From positions 1 to 64,000 of IMG/VR virus record IMGVR_UViG_3300042896_000052: DNA of 64,000 nt; one strand, written 5' to 3'. Positions within the stretch are counted from its first letter, which is position 1, and each line of letters begins with the position of its first letter. This document shows positions 47,409 through 56,800 of the stretch, one piece after another. The DNA is from a virus. A program made the translations under genes and the position numbers. A model generated the notes under the pieces. It saw only the letters and a list, made by a program, of their open reading frames with translations. It had not been told where the DNA came from and did no database searches.

Positions 47409-47429
47409 CGTCGTTATAAGGAAAATTCC

Positions 47430-48980
47430 GTGGAAATTGTGGACAACAAAGCGTTGCTATTTGTAACGCGCAAGGCAGACCAGATCACTGCCTTGATACC
47501 CAAAAGTAAGATACTGGAGCGCCTCGGGGACAAAGCCAAAGTGCTCGTCAACTGGGGACATGAGGAGACAAAGCTCCTGCGTAACCTGCAGATTAAGGAC
47601 GTGCCGTTCCCGATCTCTGGCAGATACAGGTGGCCCGGTGTGTACACACCCTTCGCGCATCAGCGCACCACTGCCGAGTTTCTGGTGGCCAACCACCGTT
47701 GCTTAGTGTTGAGCGAAGCGGGCACAGGAAAGACAAGTGCAGCAGCATGGGCGGCAGACTATTTGTTTGTGCACAAGGAGATCAAGCGGGTGCTCATCGT
47801 CTGCCCGGTGTCGATCATGGATACCGCATGGCGTGCTGACTTGTTCCGTACGGTAATGCACCGCACTGTGGCTATCGCCACGGGGGCACGCGAGAAACGA
47901 ATCCGCATAGTGCAGGGTGACTACGAGTTCATCATCATCAACTTCGACGGTGTTAAGGTTGTCCGGCCCGAGTTGGAAGCCGCAGGGTTCGATCTGATTA
48001 TTGTGGACGAAGCCTCTGCTATTAAGTCAGTGAGTACAGACCGCTGGAAGGCGCTGAACAGCTTGTTGCGCCCAACGACCCGCCTATGGCTGATGACAGG
48101 CACCCCGGCCTCGCAGTCCCCGGTGGACGCATACGGTCTGGCCAAGATGGTTAACCCCGCAGGTGTGCCCCGGTTCTTCGGTGCGTTCCGGGACATGGTG
48201 ATGTACAAGCAGACGCAGTTCAAGTGGGCACCGAAGCGAGACTCACAGGACACCGTGTACAAAGTCTTGCAGCCTGCCATTCGGTTCACCAAAGAGGAAT
48301 GCCTTGACCTGCCGGACATGCTGTACACCACACGGGACGTTCCACTAACTGTGCAGCAACAGAAATACTACGACCTGATTAAGAAGACGATGGTTGCGTT
48401 AGCAGCAGGGGCCGAGATCACGGCAGTCAACGCAGCGGGGCTACTCAACAAGCTCTTGCAGATCAGCCAAGGGGCAGCGTACACCACCGAGAAGGAAGTC
48501 ATTGAGTTCGATATCACAAGCCGGCTCAACGAGCTACTCGACGTTATCAATCAGACCAGCCACAAGGTCATCGTATTTGTGAACTTCCGGCATGTACTGG
48601 AGACACTGGAGCAAGCACTGGCCAAGGAAGGCATCAGCACTGCATCTATCCACGGTGGGGTGGCTGCTGGCCAACGGGCCGATATCATCAAACGGTTCCA
48701 GACAGAAGATGACCCCCGGGTGTTGCTGCTGATTCCCGCTGCCGCTGCCCACGGCATCACACTGACCAAGGCAGACACCGTAGTCTGGTGGGGCCCAACG
48801 TCCTCTGCAGAGATGTACATACAGGGCAACGCCCGAGCGCACCGGGCCGGGCAGGTGAACAAAGTCACGGTAGTCCGACTGCAAGGAAGCCCCGTTGAGC
48901 GGCGGCTGTACGCCATGCTAGATGGAAAAGTTGACCTCCATCAGGGCTTAGTTGATTTATATCGTCAAGAAATAGCTTGA
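47430..48980 (+). CDS. SNF2-type DNA helicase/translocase
   Basis: This 516-residue superfamily 2 protein has Walker A SEAGTGKTS (Lys101), DEAS motif II (193-196) and MTGTPA motif III. The C-terminal half has FVNFRHVLETLEQAL, GITLTKADTVVWWGP and QGNARAHRAGQ (motif VI). Such phage SNF2 proteins act in replication or recombination, or displace bound proteins. It starts with GTG at 47430 after AAGGAAAA. No promoter was found between the terminator pair and this gene, so it may depend on readthrough or an unrecognised promoter. Confidence 0.9.
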   Translation: MEIVDNKALLFVTRKADQITALIPKSKILERLGDKAKVLVNWGHEETKLLRNLQIKDVPFPISGRYRWPGVYTPFAHQRTTAEFLVANHRCLVLSEAGTGKTSAAAWAADYLFVHKEIKRVLIVCPVSIMDTAWRADLFRTVMHRTVAIATGAREKRIRIVQGDYEFIIINFDGVKVVRPELEAAGFDLIIVDEASAIKSVSTDRWKALNSLLRPTTRLWLMTGTPASQSPVDAYGLAKMVNPAGVPRFFGAFRDMVMYKQTQFKWAPKRDSQDTVYKVLQPAIRFTKEECLDLPDMLYTTRDVPLTVQQQKYYDLIKKTMVALAAGAEITAVNAAGLLNKLLQISQGAAYTTEKEVIEFDITSRLNELLDVINQTSHKVIVFVNFRHVLETLEQALAKEGISTASIHGGVAAGQRADIIKRFQTEDDPRVLLLIPAAAAHGITLTKADTVVWWGPTSSAEMYIQGNARAHRAGQVNKVTVVRLQGSPVERRLYAMLDGKVDLHQGLVDLYRQEIA

Positions 48981-49004
48981 CTCAGGTAATTACCTGTGTA
49001 TAAT
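48977..49004 (+). promoter_or_regulatory. Sigma-70 promoter with palindromic operator as spacer
   Basis: -35 TTGACT (48977-48982), spacer CAGGTAATTACCTG+TG (16 bp) and -10 TATAAT (48999-49004). The 14-bp spacer CAGGTAATTACCTG is a perfect palindrome (48983-48996). A repressor bound there would block RNA polymerase directly. The -35 box overlaps the stop codon of the helicase gene. Confidence 0.88.
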
Positions 49005-49029
49005 AGAGTCACCAACCAAGGAGATATAC

Positions 49030-49440
49030 ATGACCGAAGAAACTACAGTACACCCAGCCGACAAGCTGGTTAAGGTGTACATCAAAATACGCGATGCTAA
49101 GGCTGCGTTAGTGCGAGAGCATGACACCGCAGTGGCCGGGCTAGATGCCCAACTGAACATGATTCAGGACGAACTGCTTACCATCTGCAAGTCCACGGGG
49201 CAAGACGGCGGCAAGACTTCACACGGTACGTTTACGCGCACAGTGAAGACCCGCTACGACACGACTGATTGGGCTTCTATGCACGCCTTTATCAAAGAGC
49301 ACGACGCACTGGAGTTGTTGGAACGCCGAGTGTCACAACTCAATATGAAGTCGTTCCTCACAGAGAACCCTGATCTGCTACCCGCAGGGCTGAATGTTAT
49401 GTCCCGCTATGCCATTACTGTACGGAGGCCAACTAAGTAA
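49030..49440 (+). CDS. Unknown helical DNA-metabolism-region protein
   Basis: This 136-residue protein has a coiled N-terminal half (ADKLVKVYIKIRDAKAALVR, DAQLNMIQDELLTICK) and a C-terminal WASMHAFIKEHDALELLERR segment. It is the first gene after the operator-bearing promoter and precedes the candidate ssDNA-binding protein. Helical hairpin and charge pattern resemble small nuclease inhibitors or scaffolds, but no specific match is recognised. Confidence 0.7.
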   Translation: MTEETTVHPADKLVKVYIKIRDAKAALVREHDTAVAGLDAQLNMIQDELLTICKSTGQDGGKTSHGTFTRTVKTRYDTTDWASMHAFIKEHDALELLERRVSQLNMKSFLTENPDLLPAGLNVMSRYAITVRRPTK

Positions 49441-49470
49441 TAACCCTACCCTTACCCCAACCTGTTTCCC

Positions 49471-49485
49471 ATCTAACCATTAGAA
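49471..49485. promoter_or_regulatory. Palindrome element ATCTAA-CCA-TTAGAA (element 15, one mismatch)
   Basis: One end base differs from the consensus. Only 7 bp before the start at 49493, and about 10 kb away from the other copies. Confidence 0.75.
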
Positions 49486-49492
49486 AGACTAT

Positions 49493-50398
49493 ATGTCCGA
49501 AATCACATTATTTAAATCCGGCGCTCTCCTCCCTGACTACCTCCGCGAAGGTACTGACGAACTGACTAAACGCCTTGCTGGTACATCCGGCGGCAAGTCC
49601 ATCTCTACCGAAGGCGGCGTGTTCCGCATGATCGTTGGCGGCGATGAGATTGCCAAGAACGAAGATCGCGGTATGAACGTGGTTATCGTCAACGCAGCGC
49701 GTGATGTAGCCCGTGCCTACTACGTGGGTGAGTATGTCAAAGGCGAGTCCAACGGCCCCGTCTGCGCTTCCGGTGACGGCAAGACTCCTGATGCCAGCAT
49801 CAAAGAGCCACAGAGCAAGTCCTGCGCTACTTGTGCACAGAATATTGCTGGCTCTGGTAAGGGTGACTCCCGCGCTTGCCGCTTCAACCAGCGTTTCGCT
49901 GTGGTGCTTGAGAACGATCTGGGCGGCAACGTGTACCGCTTGCAACTGCCAGCTACTTCGCTGTTTGGTAAAGCAGAGGGCAACAAGATGCCAATGCAAG
50001 CCTACGCTAAGTTTCTGCAAGGCCACGGTGTGCCGCTGTCCGGCATCGTTACTGAAGCTCGTTTCGATACGTCAGCCTCGGTTGCTGTGTTGAAGTTCAG
50101 CGCAGTGCGCCCACTGACCCGCGACGAGTTGGCTGTGGCCCGTGCCCAAGGCACATCGGAGGATGCTGCTCAAGCAGTTGAGTTCAAGCTGGCCCCACCA
50201 AAGGAAGCCCCGGCGCTGCCAATGTCGTTCTCGAAGCCAGCCGTAGAGGAGTCTGCACCAGTGCCAAAACTCGTAGCGGAGCCTGTAGATGAGGTTCAGA
50301 CTCCAGTAAAACGCGCTGCAAAGAAAGAGCCTGTTGCAGTGGTGGCCAGCAAAGACGTGAGCGCAGTGCTCGACGATTGGGGTTCAGACGATGAGTGA
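49493..50398 (+). CDS. Zinc-containing ssDNA-binding protein candidate
   Basis: This 301-residue protein has a conserved-looking core (GGVFRMIVGGDEIAKNEDRG, MNVVIVNAARDVARAYYVGE) with four Cys that could hold zinc (PVCASGDG..., SCATCAQN, SRACRFNQRF). A beta-rich segment follows (LENDLGGNVYRLQLPATSLF). A long Pro/Ala/Lys linker ends in an acidic tail, LDDWGSDDE. Acidic C-terminal tails of this form recruit replication proteins in T7 gp2.5 and bacterial SSB. Assignment is by tail and context. Confidence 0.65.
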   Translation: MSEITLFKSGALLPDYLREGTDELTKRLAGTSGGKSISTEGGVFRMIVGGDEIAKNEDRGMNVVIVNAARDVARAYYVGEYVKGESNGPVCASGDGKTPDASIKEPQSKSCATCAQNIAGSGKGDSRACRFNQRFAVVLENDLGGNVYRLQLPATSLFGKAEGNKMPMQAYAKFLQGHGVPLSGIVTEARFDTSASVAVLKFSAVRPLTRDELAVARAQGTSEDAAQAVEFKLAPPKEAPALPMSFSKPAVEESAPVPKLVAEPVDEVQTPVKRAAKKEPVAVVASKDVSAVLDDWGSDDE

Positions 50399-50630
50399 TT
50401 CCCGAGGGTACTCATATACGATGGTGAAAACCGTTGAGCAGGCAGACCAAAAGCTGCCGGGAGTACAACTTGGGCTAACTTGCATTAAGCTAGGTGTACC
50501 GGCAGCGCAAGTTGCCATACATCTAGGGGTTTCCCGGCAGACTGTGTACTCATGGTTTACTGGGAGGTTCAAGCCTAAAGCAGAGCAGGTGGTAAAAATA
50601 CTAAACCTGCATGAGTTGTACTTAGAATAG
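50391..50630 (+). CDS. Small HTH DNA-binding protein
   Basis: This 79-residue protein contains an HTH of Cro/Xre type: AAQVAIHLGVSRQTVYSWFT. An N-terminal helix (VQLGLTCIKLGVP) precedes it and a short helix LLNLHEL-like tail follows. The ATGA start overlaps the preceding gene. A candidate regulator of the CAGGTAATTACCTG operator or the repeated palindrome; neither link is shown. Confidence 0.75.
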   Translation: MSDSRGYSYTMVKTVEQADQKLPGVQLGLTCIKLGVPAAQVAIHLGVSRQTVYSWFTGRFKPKAEQVVKILNLHELYLE

Positions 50631-50738
50631 CCGGATATACTTCCGGCGGGGCTTGAGGAAGCTGATCCCTTCCTGACGCAGCGGAACACGGGCCGCTGCC
50701 CCACCTTTATCATCCGTAATATCAGACCGTGAGATGCC

Positions 50739-53603
50739 GTGAACTACTCTTTTTATACTGCCGTTCTCCCTGCTGAAGGCCCATACTGCGTAGTAGGGAT
50801 TAAGGGACAAGCGGTACACCCAACATTCCACCCCACAATTGCTGACGTTGTTACTCAAGGTGCCCGACTCCGCGCCGACCAGTACAACGTCTTTTTTGCG
50901 CTTGCCAGTTTTGTTGAGGCCACGGCCCGTAAGGCCGACAATGTTAAGGCCCTGCGCTGCTTCTTCATTGATCTGGACTGCGGAGCCGACAAGACTTACG
51001 CCTCCCGCGATGACGCAGCAATAGCCCTGCGTAAATTCATAACCGAGGCCAAGCTGCCAGAACCCTACGTGGTGAACTCCGGCCGGGGGCTGCACGCATA
51101 CTGGCCGTTCCATGAAGAACTTACCCTTGCACAGTGGATACCGCTGGCCCGGACGTTCAAGGCACTGTGCGTCGAGCATCGGCTTGGCATAGACGTGACC
51201 GTCACCGCTGATGCAGCCCGTGTTCTGCGTATGGTGGACACCGAGAACCACAAGGTGAGCCCCGCCCTGCCAGTCCAGTTACTTGCCTCTGGTGTGATAT
51301 CGGACCTGTCGGTGCTTACTGCCCTACTGCCGGCCCCACCGATGGACTTGAGTGCCGCTAAGAGTTATGGCATGGACGAGATGACCGCTAACTTGGCCGG
51401 GGGTGACTACCCGACTACGGAGTTTGCCCGTATCGTACGCCGCAGCATGAAAGGCACCGGTTGTGCACAGATTGCCCACGCAGTACAGAACGCTGCTACG
51501 CTTGAAGAACCCCTCTGGAGGTCGGCACTGTCGATTGCATGGCGCTGTACCGATGCCGAGACGGCTATCCAAATGCTGTCACGCGCACACCCCGGGTACA
51601 CTGCCGAGAACACACTGCGCAAGGCAGAAGCTACCATCGGGCCTATCACCTGTGACTGGTACCGGGAGAACAACAGTGCCCTTTGTACAGGATGTACCCA
51701 ACGCTGCAGCAGTCCCATTGCCATCGGCCGCAAGGTTGAAGCTACCCAAGCAGTGAACGACGTGTATATCGTTGAGCAGCAGTTGAACTCCGACAAGGAG
51801 CAGGACGCTGGCCCGGCCACTATCCAAGTTGAAATCCCTGCGTACCCCTTCCCGTACTTCCGTGGCGTGCACGGCGGCGTCTACCTCAAGACCAAGGATA
51901 AGGACGGCGACCCGATTGAGCAGGAGATTTACAAGTACGACCTGTACCTAACCTCTAGGTACTATGACGCAGATGAGCACGGCGATGGTGACGGTGAAGT
52001 CGTTGGCGTTAACCTGCACACCCCACACGATGGCATCCGCCGCTTCGTTGTTCCCGTAGTTAGCTTGCTCACAAAAGAAAAAATGCGTGACGTTCTCACC
52101 AAGCACGGCGTCATTGCCCTCCCCAAAGAATTGGATTCAATCATGGCTTACCTCGCTTCCTCAATCCGTAACCTGCAGAAGATGTTCTCTGCTGACCGCA
52201 CCCGCAACCAAATGGGCTGGACCCCTGATGACAAAGGATTTGTCGTTGGTGAGATCGAATACACCGCAGAGGGCGCACGCCTTGCCCCGGCTGGCTCCGC
52301 AACTCGGGCTATGGCCCCGGCGCTTACCGCAAAGGGTTCGCTGGAGGAGTGGTCCAAGATTGCCAACTTCTACAACCGTCCCGGCATGGAGGCCCATGCA
52401 CTGGCCTTGTTCTTCGGTATGGGTGCGCCCCTGCTGCGCATGATCGGCGGCATGGAGGTACGCGGTGCGGCCATCAACCTTATGTCCAACAAGTCCGGCA
52501 CAGGCAAGACCACCGTCCAGATGGTTATCAACTCCATGTTCGGTCACCCCAGCGCGTTGCTGATGAAGAAGACAGACACAATGGCTTCCAAGATGCAGTG
52601 GCTAGGCACACTGAATACCATTGCCGCCACGATGGACGAGGTGACCAACATCACCGATGCCGACCTCTCCGAGATGATTTACGATATTCCCCAAGGCCGG
52701 GGCAAGCACCGCATGGAATCGCAGAGCAACCGTATGCGGGCAAACACTATCTCATGGATGACCTTTGTGATTATGTCGAGCAACTCCTCGTTGTATGACA
52801 AGTTGAGCAACCACAAGACAACATCGGATGGCGAGTTGCGGCGTCTGATTGAGCTCCGTATTACCCGCCCGGAGAACATCTCTAAGCAAGAATCCGATGC
52901 GGTCTTTGGCAAGCTCAGCGAGAACTACGGCATGGCCGGCCCGGTGTTTATGCAGTACGTGTTGAAGAACCCTGAGAAGGTCCGAGCGCTGCTCAACAAG
53001 ATCAAGAAGAAGATCGACCTCGACATGAACTTGGACCAGTCTGACCGGTTCTACTCTGTGATTCTGGCCTGTGCCTTCGCTGCCGCTACCGTTGCCAAGC
53101 AACTCAAGCTCCACGAGATCGACATACCTAGGGTTTACCAGTACGCATTGGTGACCATTGCCAATATCCGTAACAACATCGTGAAGCCAGCCAGCAACAC
53201 CACTATGGCGGCACAGGAAACCCTGACTACGTACATCAACGAGAACCTGAACAACGCACTGATCGTCAACGCCAAGCGTGGTGGAGTTCCGCAAGCGCCG
53301 ATACGGGAGCCCCGTGGCCCGTTGCGTATTCGGTATGAACCAGATACCGCAGAGTTATGGATTCCCGCCGCTGCCCTGCGCGACTATTTTGTGAGCCGCC
53401 AAGTGGACTTCCAGCAAGCCGTGAAAGACCTGACTGGCAAGGGTATCTTCAAGAACGACGGCTCGGCTACGACCAAGCGTATTGGTTCTGGTGCAGTGGG
53501 CAACTTCGAGACGCTTGGGGTGCGCTGCTACTGCATTGACGGAGCCAGTGTTGGCATGGACTCCGAGGGCTTTGCTGATGACGCTGCCTCCCCTGCTGCC
53601 TGA
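50739..53603 (+). CDS. Primase-helicase (archaeo-eukaryotic-type primase plus SF3/DUF927-like helicase)
   Basis: This 954-residue protein has an N-terminal primase-like domain with FFIDLDCGAD and NSGRGLHAYWPF. A Cys cluster (NNSALCTGCTQRCSSPIAIG) follows near residue 320. The C-terminal ATPase has SGTGKTT (Lys590), TMDEVTNITDADLSEM and a helical end. It should synthesise primers and unwind DNA for the family A polymerase. GTG start at 50739. The last gene but one before the convergent end. Confidence 0.88.
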   Translation: MNYSFYTAVLPAEGPYCVVGIKGQAVHPTFHPTIADVVTQGARLRADQYNVFFALASFVEATARKADNVKALRCFFIDLDCGADKTYASRDDAAIALRKFITEAKLPEPYVVNSGRGLHAYWPFHEELTLAQWIPLARTFKALCVEHRLGIDVTVTADAARVLRMVDTENHKVSPALPVQLLASGVISDLSVLTALLPAPPMDLSAAKSYGMDEMTANLAGGDYPTTEFARIVRRSMKGTGCAQIAHAVQNAATLEEPLWRSALSIAWRCTDAETAIQMLSRAHPGYTAENTLRKAEATIGPITCDWYRENNSALCTGCTQRCSSPIAIGRKVEATQAVNDVYIVEQQLNSDKEQDAGPATIQVEIPAYPFPYFRGVHGGVYLKTKDKDGDPIEQEIYKYDLYLTSRYYDADEHGDGDGEVVGVNLHTPHDGIRRFVVPVVSLLTKEKMRDVLTKHGVIALPKELDSIMAYLASSIRNLQKMFSADRTRNQMGWTPDDKGFVVGEIEYTAEGARLAPAGSATRAMAPALTAKGSLEEWSKIANFYNRPGMEAHALALFFGMGAPLLRMIGGMEVRGAAINLMSNKSGTGKTTVQMVINSMFGHPSALLMKKTDTMASKMQWLGTLNTIAATMDEVTNITDADLSEMIYDIPQGRGKHRMESQSNRMRANTISWMTFVIMSSNSSLYDKLSNHKTTSDGELRRLIELRITRPENISKQESDAVFGKLSENYGMAGPVFMQYVLKNPEKVRALLNKIKKKIDLDMNLDQSDRFYSVILACAFAAATVAKQLKLHEIDIPRVYQYALVTIANIRNNIVKPASNTTMAAQETLTTYINENLNNALIVNAKRGGVPQAPIREPRGPLRIRYEPDTAELWIPAAALRDYFVSRQVDFQQAVKDLTGKGIFKNDGSATTKRIGSGAVGNFETLGVRCYCIDGASVGMDSEGFADDAASPAA

Positions 53604-53817
53604 CTCGGTACGCTTTATAACCCTGTACGGCATCCCGTACTTCATCCCGTGGGAGGACTTCCTCCCCGGGTATTCCGTCTTCCTCAAGACAAGCACCTGC
53701 GCCAGTGAGGTTCAATTAGCGTGCCGGGAGGCCGAGAAGTACCTCCAGATCACACTCCGCGCCAGACCCCGGTTGGAGTTTGGATATTACGGAGTGCGTA
53801 TCTGGCGGCTATCTTAG
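53578..53817 (+). CDS. Small protein at the convergent end
   Basis: This 79-residue protein starts at the ATG at 53578 (inside the primase-helicase end), beginning MTLPPLLPDSVRFITLYGIP. The C-terminal half (EAEKYLQITLRARPRLEFGY then YGVRIWRLS) is beta-rich. Its stop overlaps the stop of the opposing giant gene by 9 bp. Function unknown. Confidence 0.6.
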   Translation: MTLPPLLPDSVRFITLYGIPYFIPWEDFLPGYSVFLKTSTCASEVQLACREAEKYLQITLRARPRLEFGYYGVRIWRLS

Positions 53818-56800
53818 ATTTGCCCGGTCAGCTTTGGCTTCCCGCACCCACCCGACGAGTTCGATTTCCAACTGCTTGATCTCTTTCAGTTCGGCCTCCC
53901 GTTCGTCGGCACTCATCTCTTTGGCCCCCTCGACGCTGTTTAAGTACGTACGGTAGGCACGCGTGCGTTGCAGTTGCTCTAGCGTAGAGTTGATTGCCGA
54001 CTCCAGCATCAGTTCGTCGGCATGTTCTTCGGCATAGACAACGGCGCGGTCCATGTCGGTCTGCATGAGGGAGTTGAGCGTTGCGTTTGCCTTGCCCATA
54101 GTCTCCCGCTCTTCGTAGAACTCAGTCATGCGGCGCGTGCCCACAGGGTCGTACATGTAGTTGCTGAGCAACGCCCACTTATGCAGGGGACGATCGACCC
54201 GGGTAGGGTTCATCAAGCTATCGGTTACGGATGTAAGGATGGCTGCAGTTGACCCAAAGTACCCAAGCAGGGCGTTGTCAACCATGATGGGGGAGACTTC
54301 TACGCCCACAACATCTCGGCTAAAAGTAACTATCGCCTTGGCAAGCTCCGAAGTTGTTGCAGTGACCCGTTCGCTCTTGTCCATCTGCTGCTGGTGGAAT
54401 CCCTCCAACGCCCGGCCCGTTAAGAACGACTTGTTGGCCCATGCCTCTATCAACGGTTTTGCAGCCTGTGGAATAGGGGTAACGCGTCCAACGTATTGCT
54501 CCATGATGTAGCTTGCGGCCGTACGGACGGCTTCAAAGGCTTCTTGCTCCTCCGGAGTTCCTTGCCTACGCATGTACTCAACAACGCGCTCGGGAATAAC
54601 TTTGAATATCGCTCCGAGTTCCCCGGGGACTGCAAGCTTCATGCCGCCGACAATCCAGTTACCGTCGCGGGTACGCAAGTCCATGTTCTTGTATTCTTCG
54701 TCGTCATCATCCTTGCTCAGTGCATAGAGGGAAGACAGTGCAGTTGCAATGGCTGCACGACCCCAGAACATGCGGCGTGCTTGTGCGCGGCCTACGGAGG
54801 AGCTAGAGTCCTTGCCCGAGGCTGCACGGTACAGCACATCCATACCCTGTATGTATGCGTTAAAGAACGGAATGGTGGTAACCATAGCGCCAACAACTTC
54901 GTTGTTACCCCGGCGGCGGAAGTTAATAAACTCTCTGGCCCGAGTCTGGGATAGCAGTTGGTCCCCGGACTCCTTCATGGTCTGGTCGTATATTGCTTTA
55001 CGCACCGCTAAGTCCGAGGCCCGAGTAATACCGTCAAGTCTATGCAGTAGGGTTCCAACTTTACCCCGTGGTACGTACCCTAAATCTTTCAGTAGTGACG
55101 ATGCGGGCTTACCTGCTTGGAAGTCATACTCGCCCGTGAGGCCCATAGCGCCGAACTCCCGTACGCTGGGGTGCTGTATCCCACGGAGTTCTGCCAATGC
55201 TAGTTTCGGGAAGTTAGTCAGCGTCATGCGTAACAATGCGCCGGGGTTCTTCACACCAGAAGTCATGATGGCACGCTGCACGTCGTCGGTTACCTGCTTC
55301 AAAGCAAAGGGAGGTAGTGCGGTGATTGACTTGCGCAGCACATTGGAGAACGCACCCAACTGCAGCAGCCAGCCGGCCTTCGGTACGTTGAGATCTTTGA
55401 ACGCCATCACATCGTACTTACTCGGCATTTCCCAGTAGTTCATTACGCCGTTGACATACGCGCCCACTACGTTGGGTTTGCCTTGATCGCTAAGTCCCAA
55501 GGCTTTAGCAGAGGTAACCTTCTCCAAGCTGCGCAGCGTATTTATGGTGGCATCGGTCTTAACTACTTGGCCAAGCATCCAGCCCAACGTGTCCATGTAG
55601 TTGTTAAAGACGTTACCTACAGGGAGTTCGATTGCACCTTTAAGCTCTGGGAGCTTGCCAACTTGCGCCAACCCTTTGCCGCTAACCCGCTTAACCTTGC
55701 TGAATGCAGCCAACCCCTCGGGGGATATCCTATCGAACGGCACGTACCCAGCAACTTCACGCCAGTCTTTACCCTGCTCAGGCGAGAGCCGACCCACGGC
55801 CACCATGTGGTCAACCAAGGCGATACGGGCGCTATCCATCAGGTCTGCGATAGCCTGTAGTTCTGGGTTTGCTTTGAGTTCCGCCAACATATTGTCTATC
55901 TGCTGGTCAATAGATAGGTTGGAAGTCTTGTCAATCTTGTGCAGAACAAACCCAGCGCCGGTTTTGTTGGCGGTACGCATACCGTCTAGACGCACGCCCT
56001 CAAGGATTCGGCTACCGACCTCGTTAGCTTCCTCAAAGGACAGTCCGTTTGCTTCGCCCCATGTCTTAAGCTTAGCGTACACGTCGGCCGGGGCACCTAC
56101 ACCCGCAACCTTTTTAACTTGCCACAGACCCGTTGTTGGCTCCTTTGCAATGCCGCCCACCTGCAAAAACTCCAGCAGCATTTTGGTGTAGTCCTGTGCT
56201 TGACGGTACAGGCCCATAGGGTTCAGTTCCCCTAAACTATCGCGTACTGCGCCATCAAATTTAGCAGTCAACCGAGACTCAATCGTTGCAGCAATATCGG
56301 CTACCTGTGTGCGGAACTTGGTTACGTAATCCAAGGTAGGGTCAGACTTGACCGCATCTACTAGCCGGGTCAACAGCGACTTCTCAAGGGGGGATACCGG
56401 ACCCGCCCCTGCGACAAGCGCTTTGGTAGTAGTGGAGATCGCAAACTGTTTACCCGTTGCAGTACTTGCCTCGGATAGAGCGCCCCGCTTTACGCTAGTG
56501 AGTTCGCCGCCGACGCGAAGGAGTTCACTCAGTGCGGTATCTGCTTTGGGTTTAAGTCCCAGCATGTCGCGTACGAGGGTTACAAACTTGCCCCAAGCAG
56601 TAGTGCCTTTGTACGGGATGCCCTCCAAGTATGCCTGCATCTCCCTATTGGAGAGTGCCCATGTGAGCATTTCGTCGGCATCGGCCAGAGCGTTGTGGCG
56701 CTTATCAAAAGCCCGTCGCTCAAAGTCTGTCAGCTTCTCGCCGGATGCTACGCGGGTGTTGAAGTGCTGTATCACTGCATTGGTTACAGAGTACAACTCG

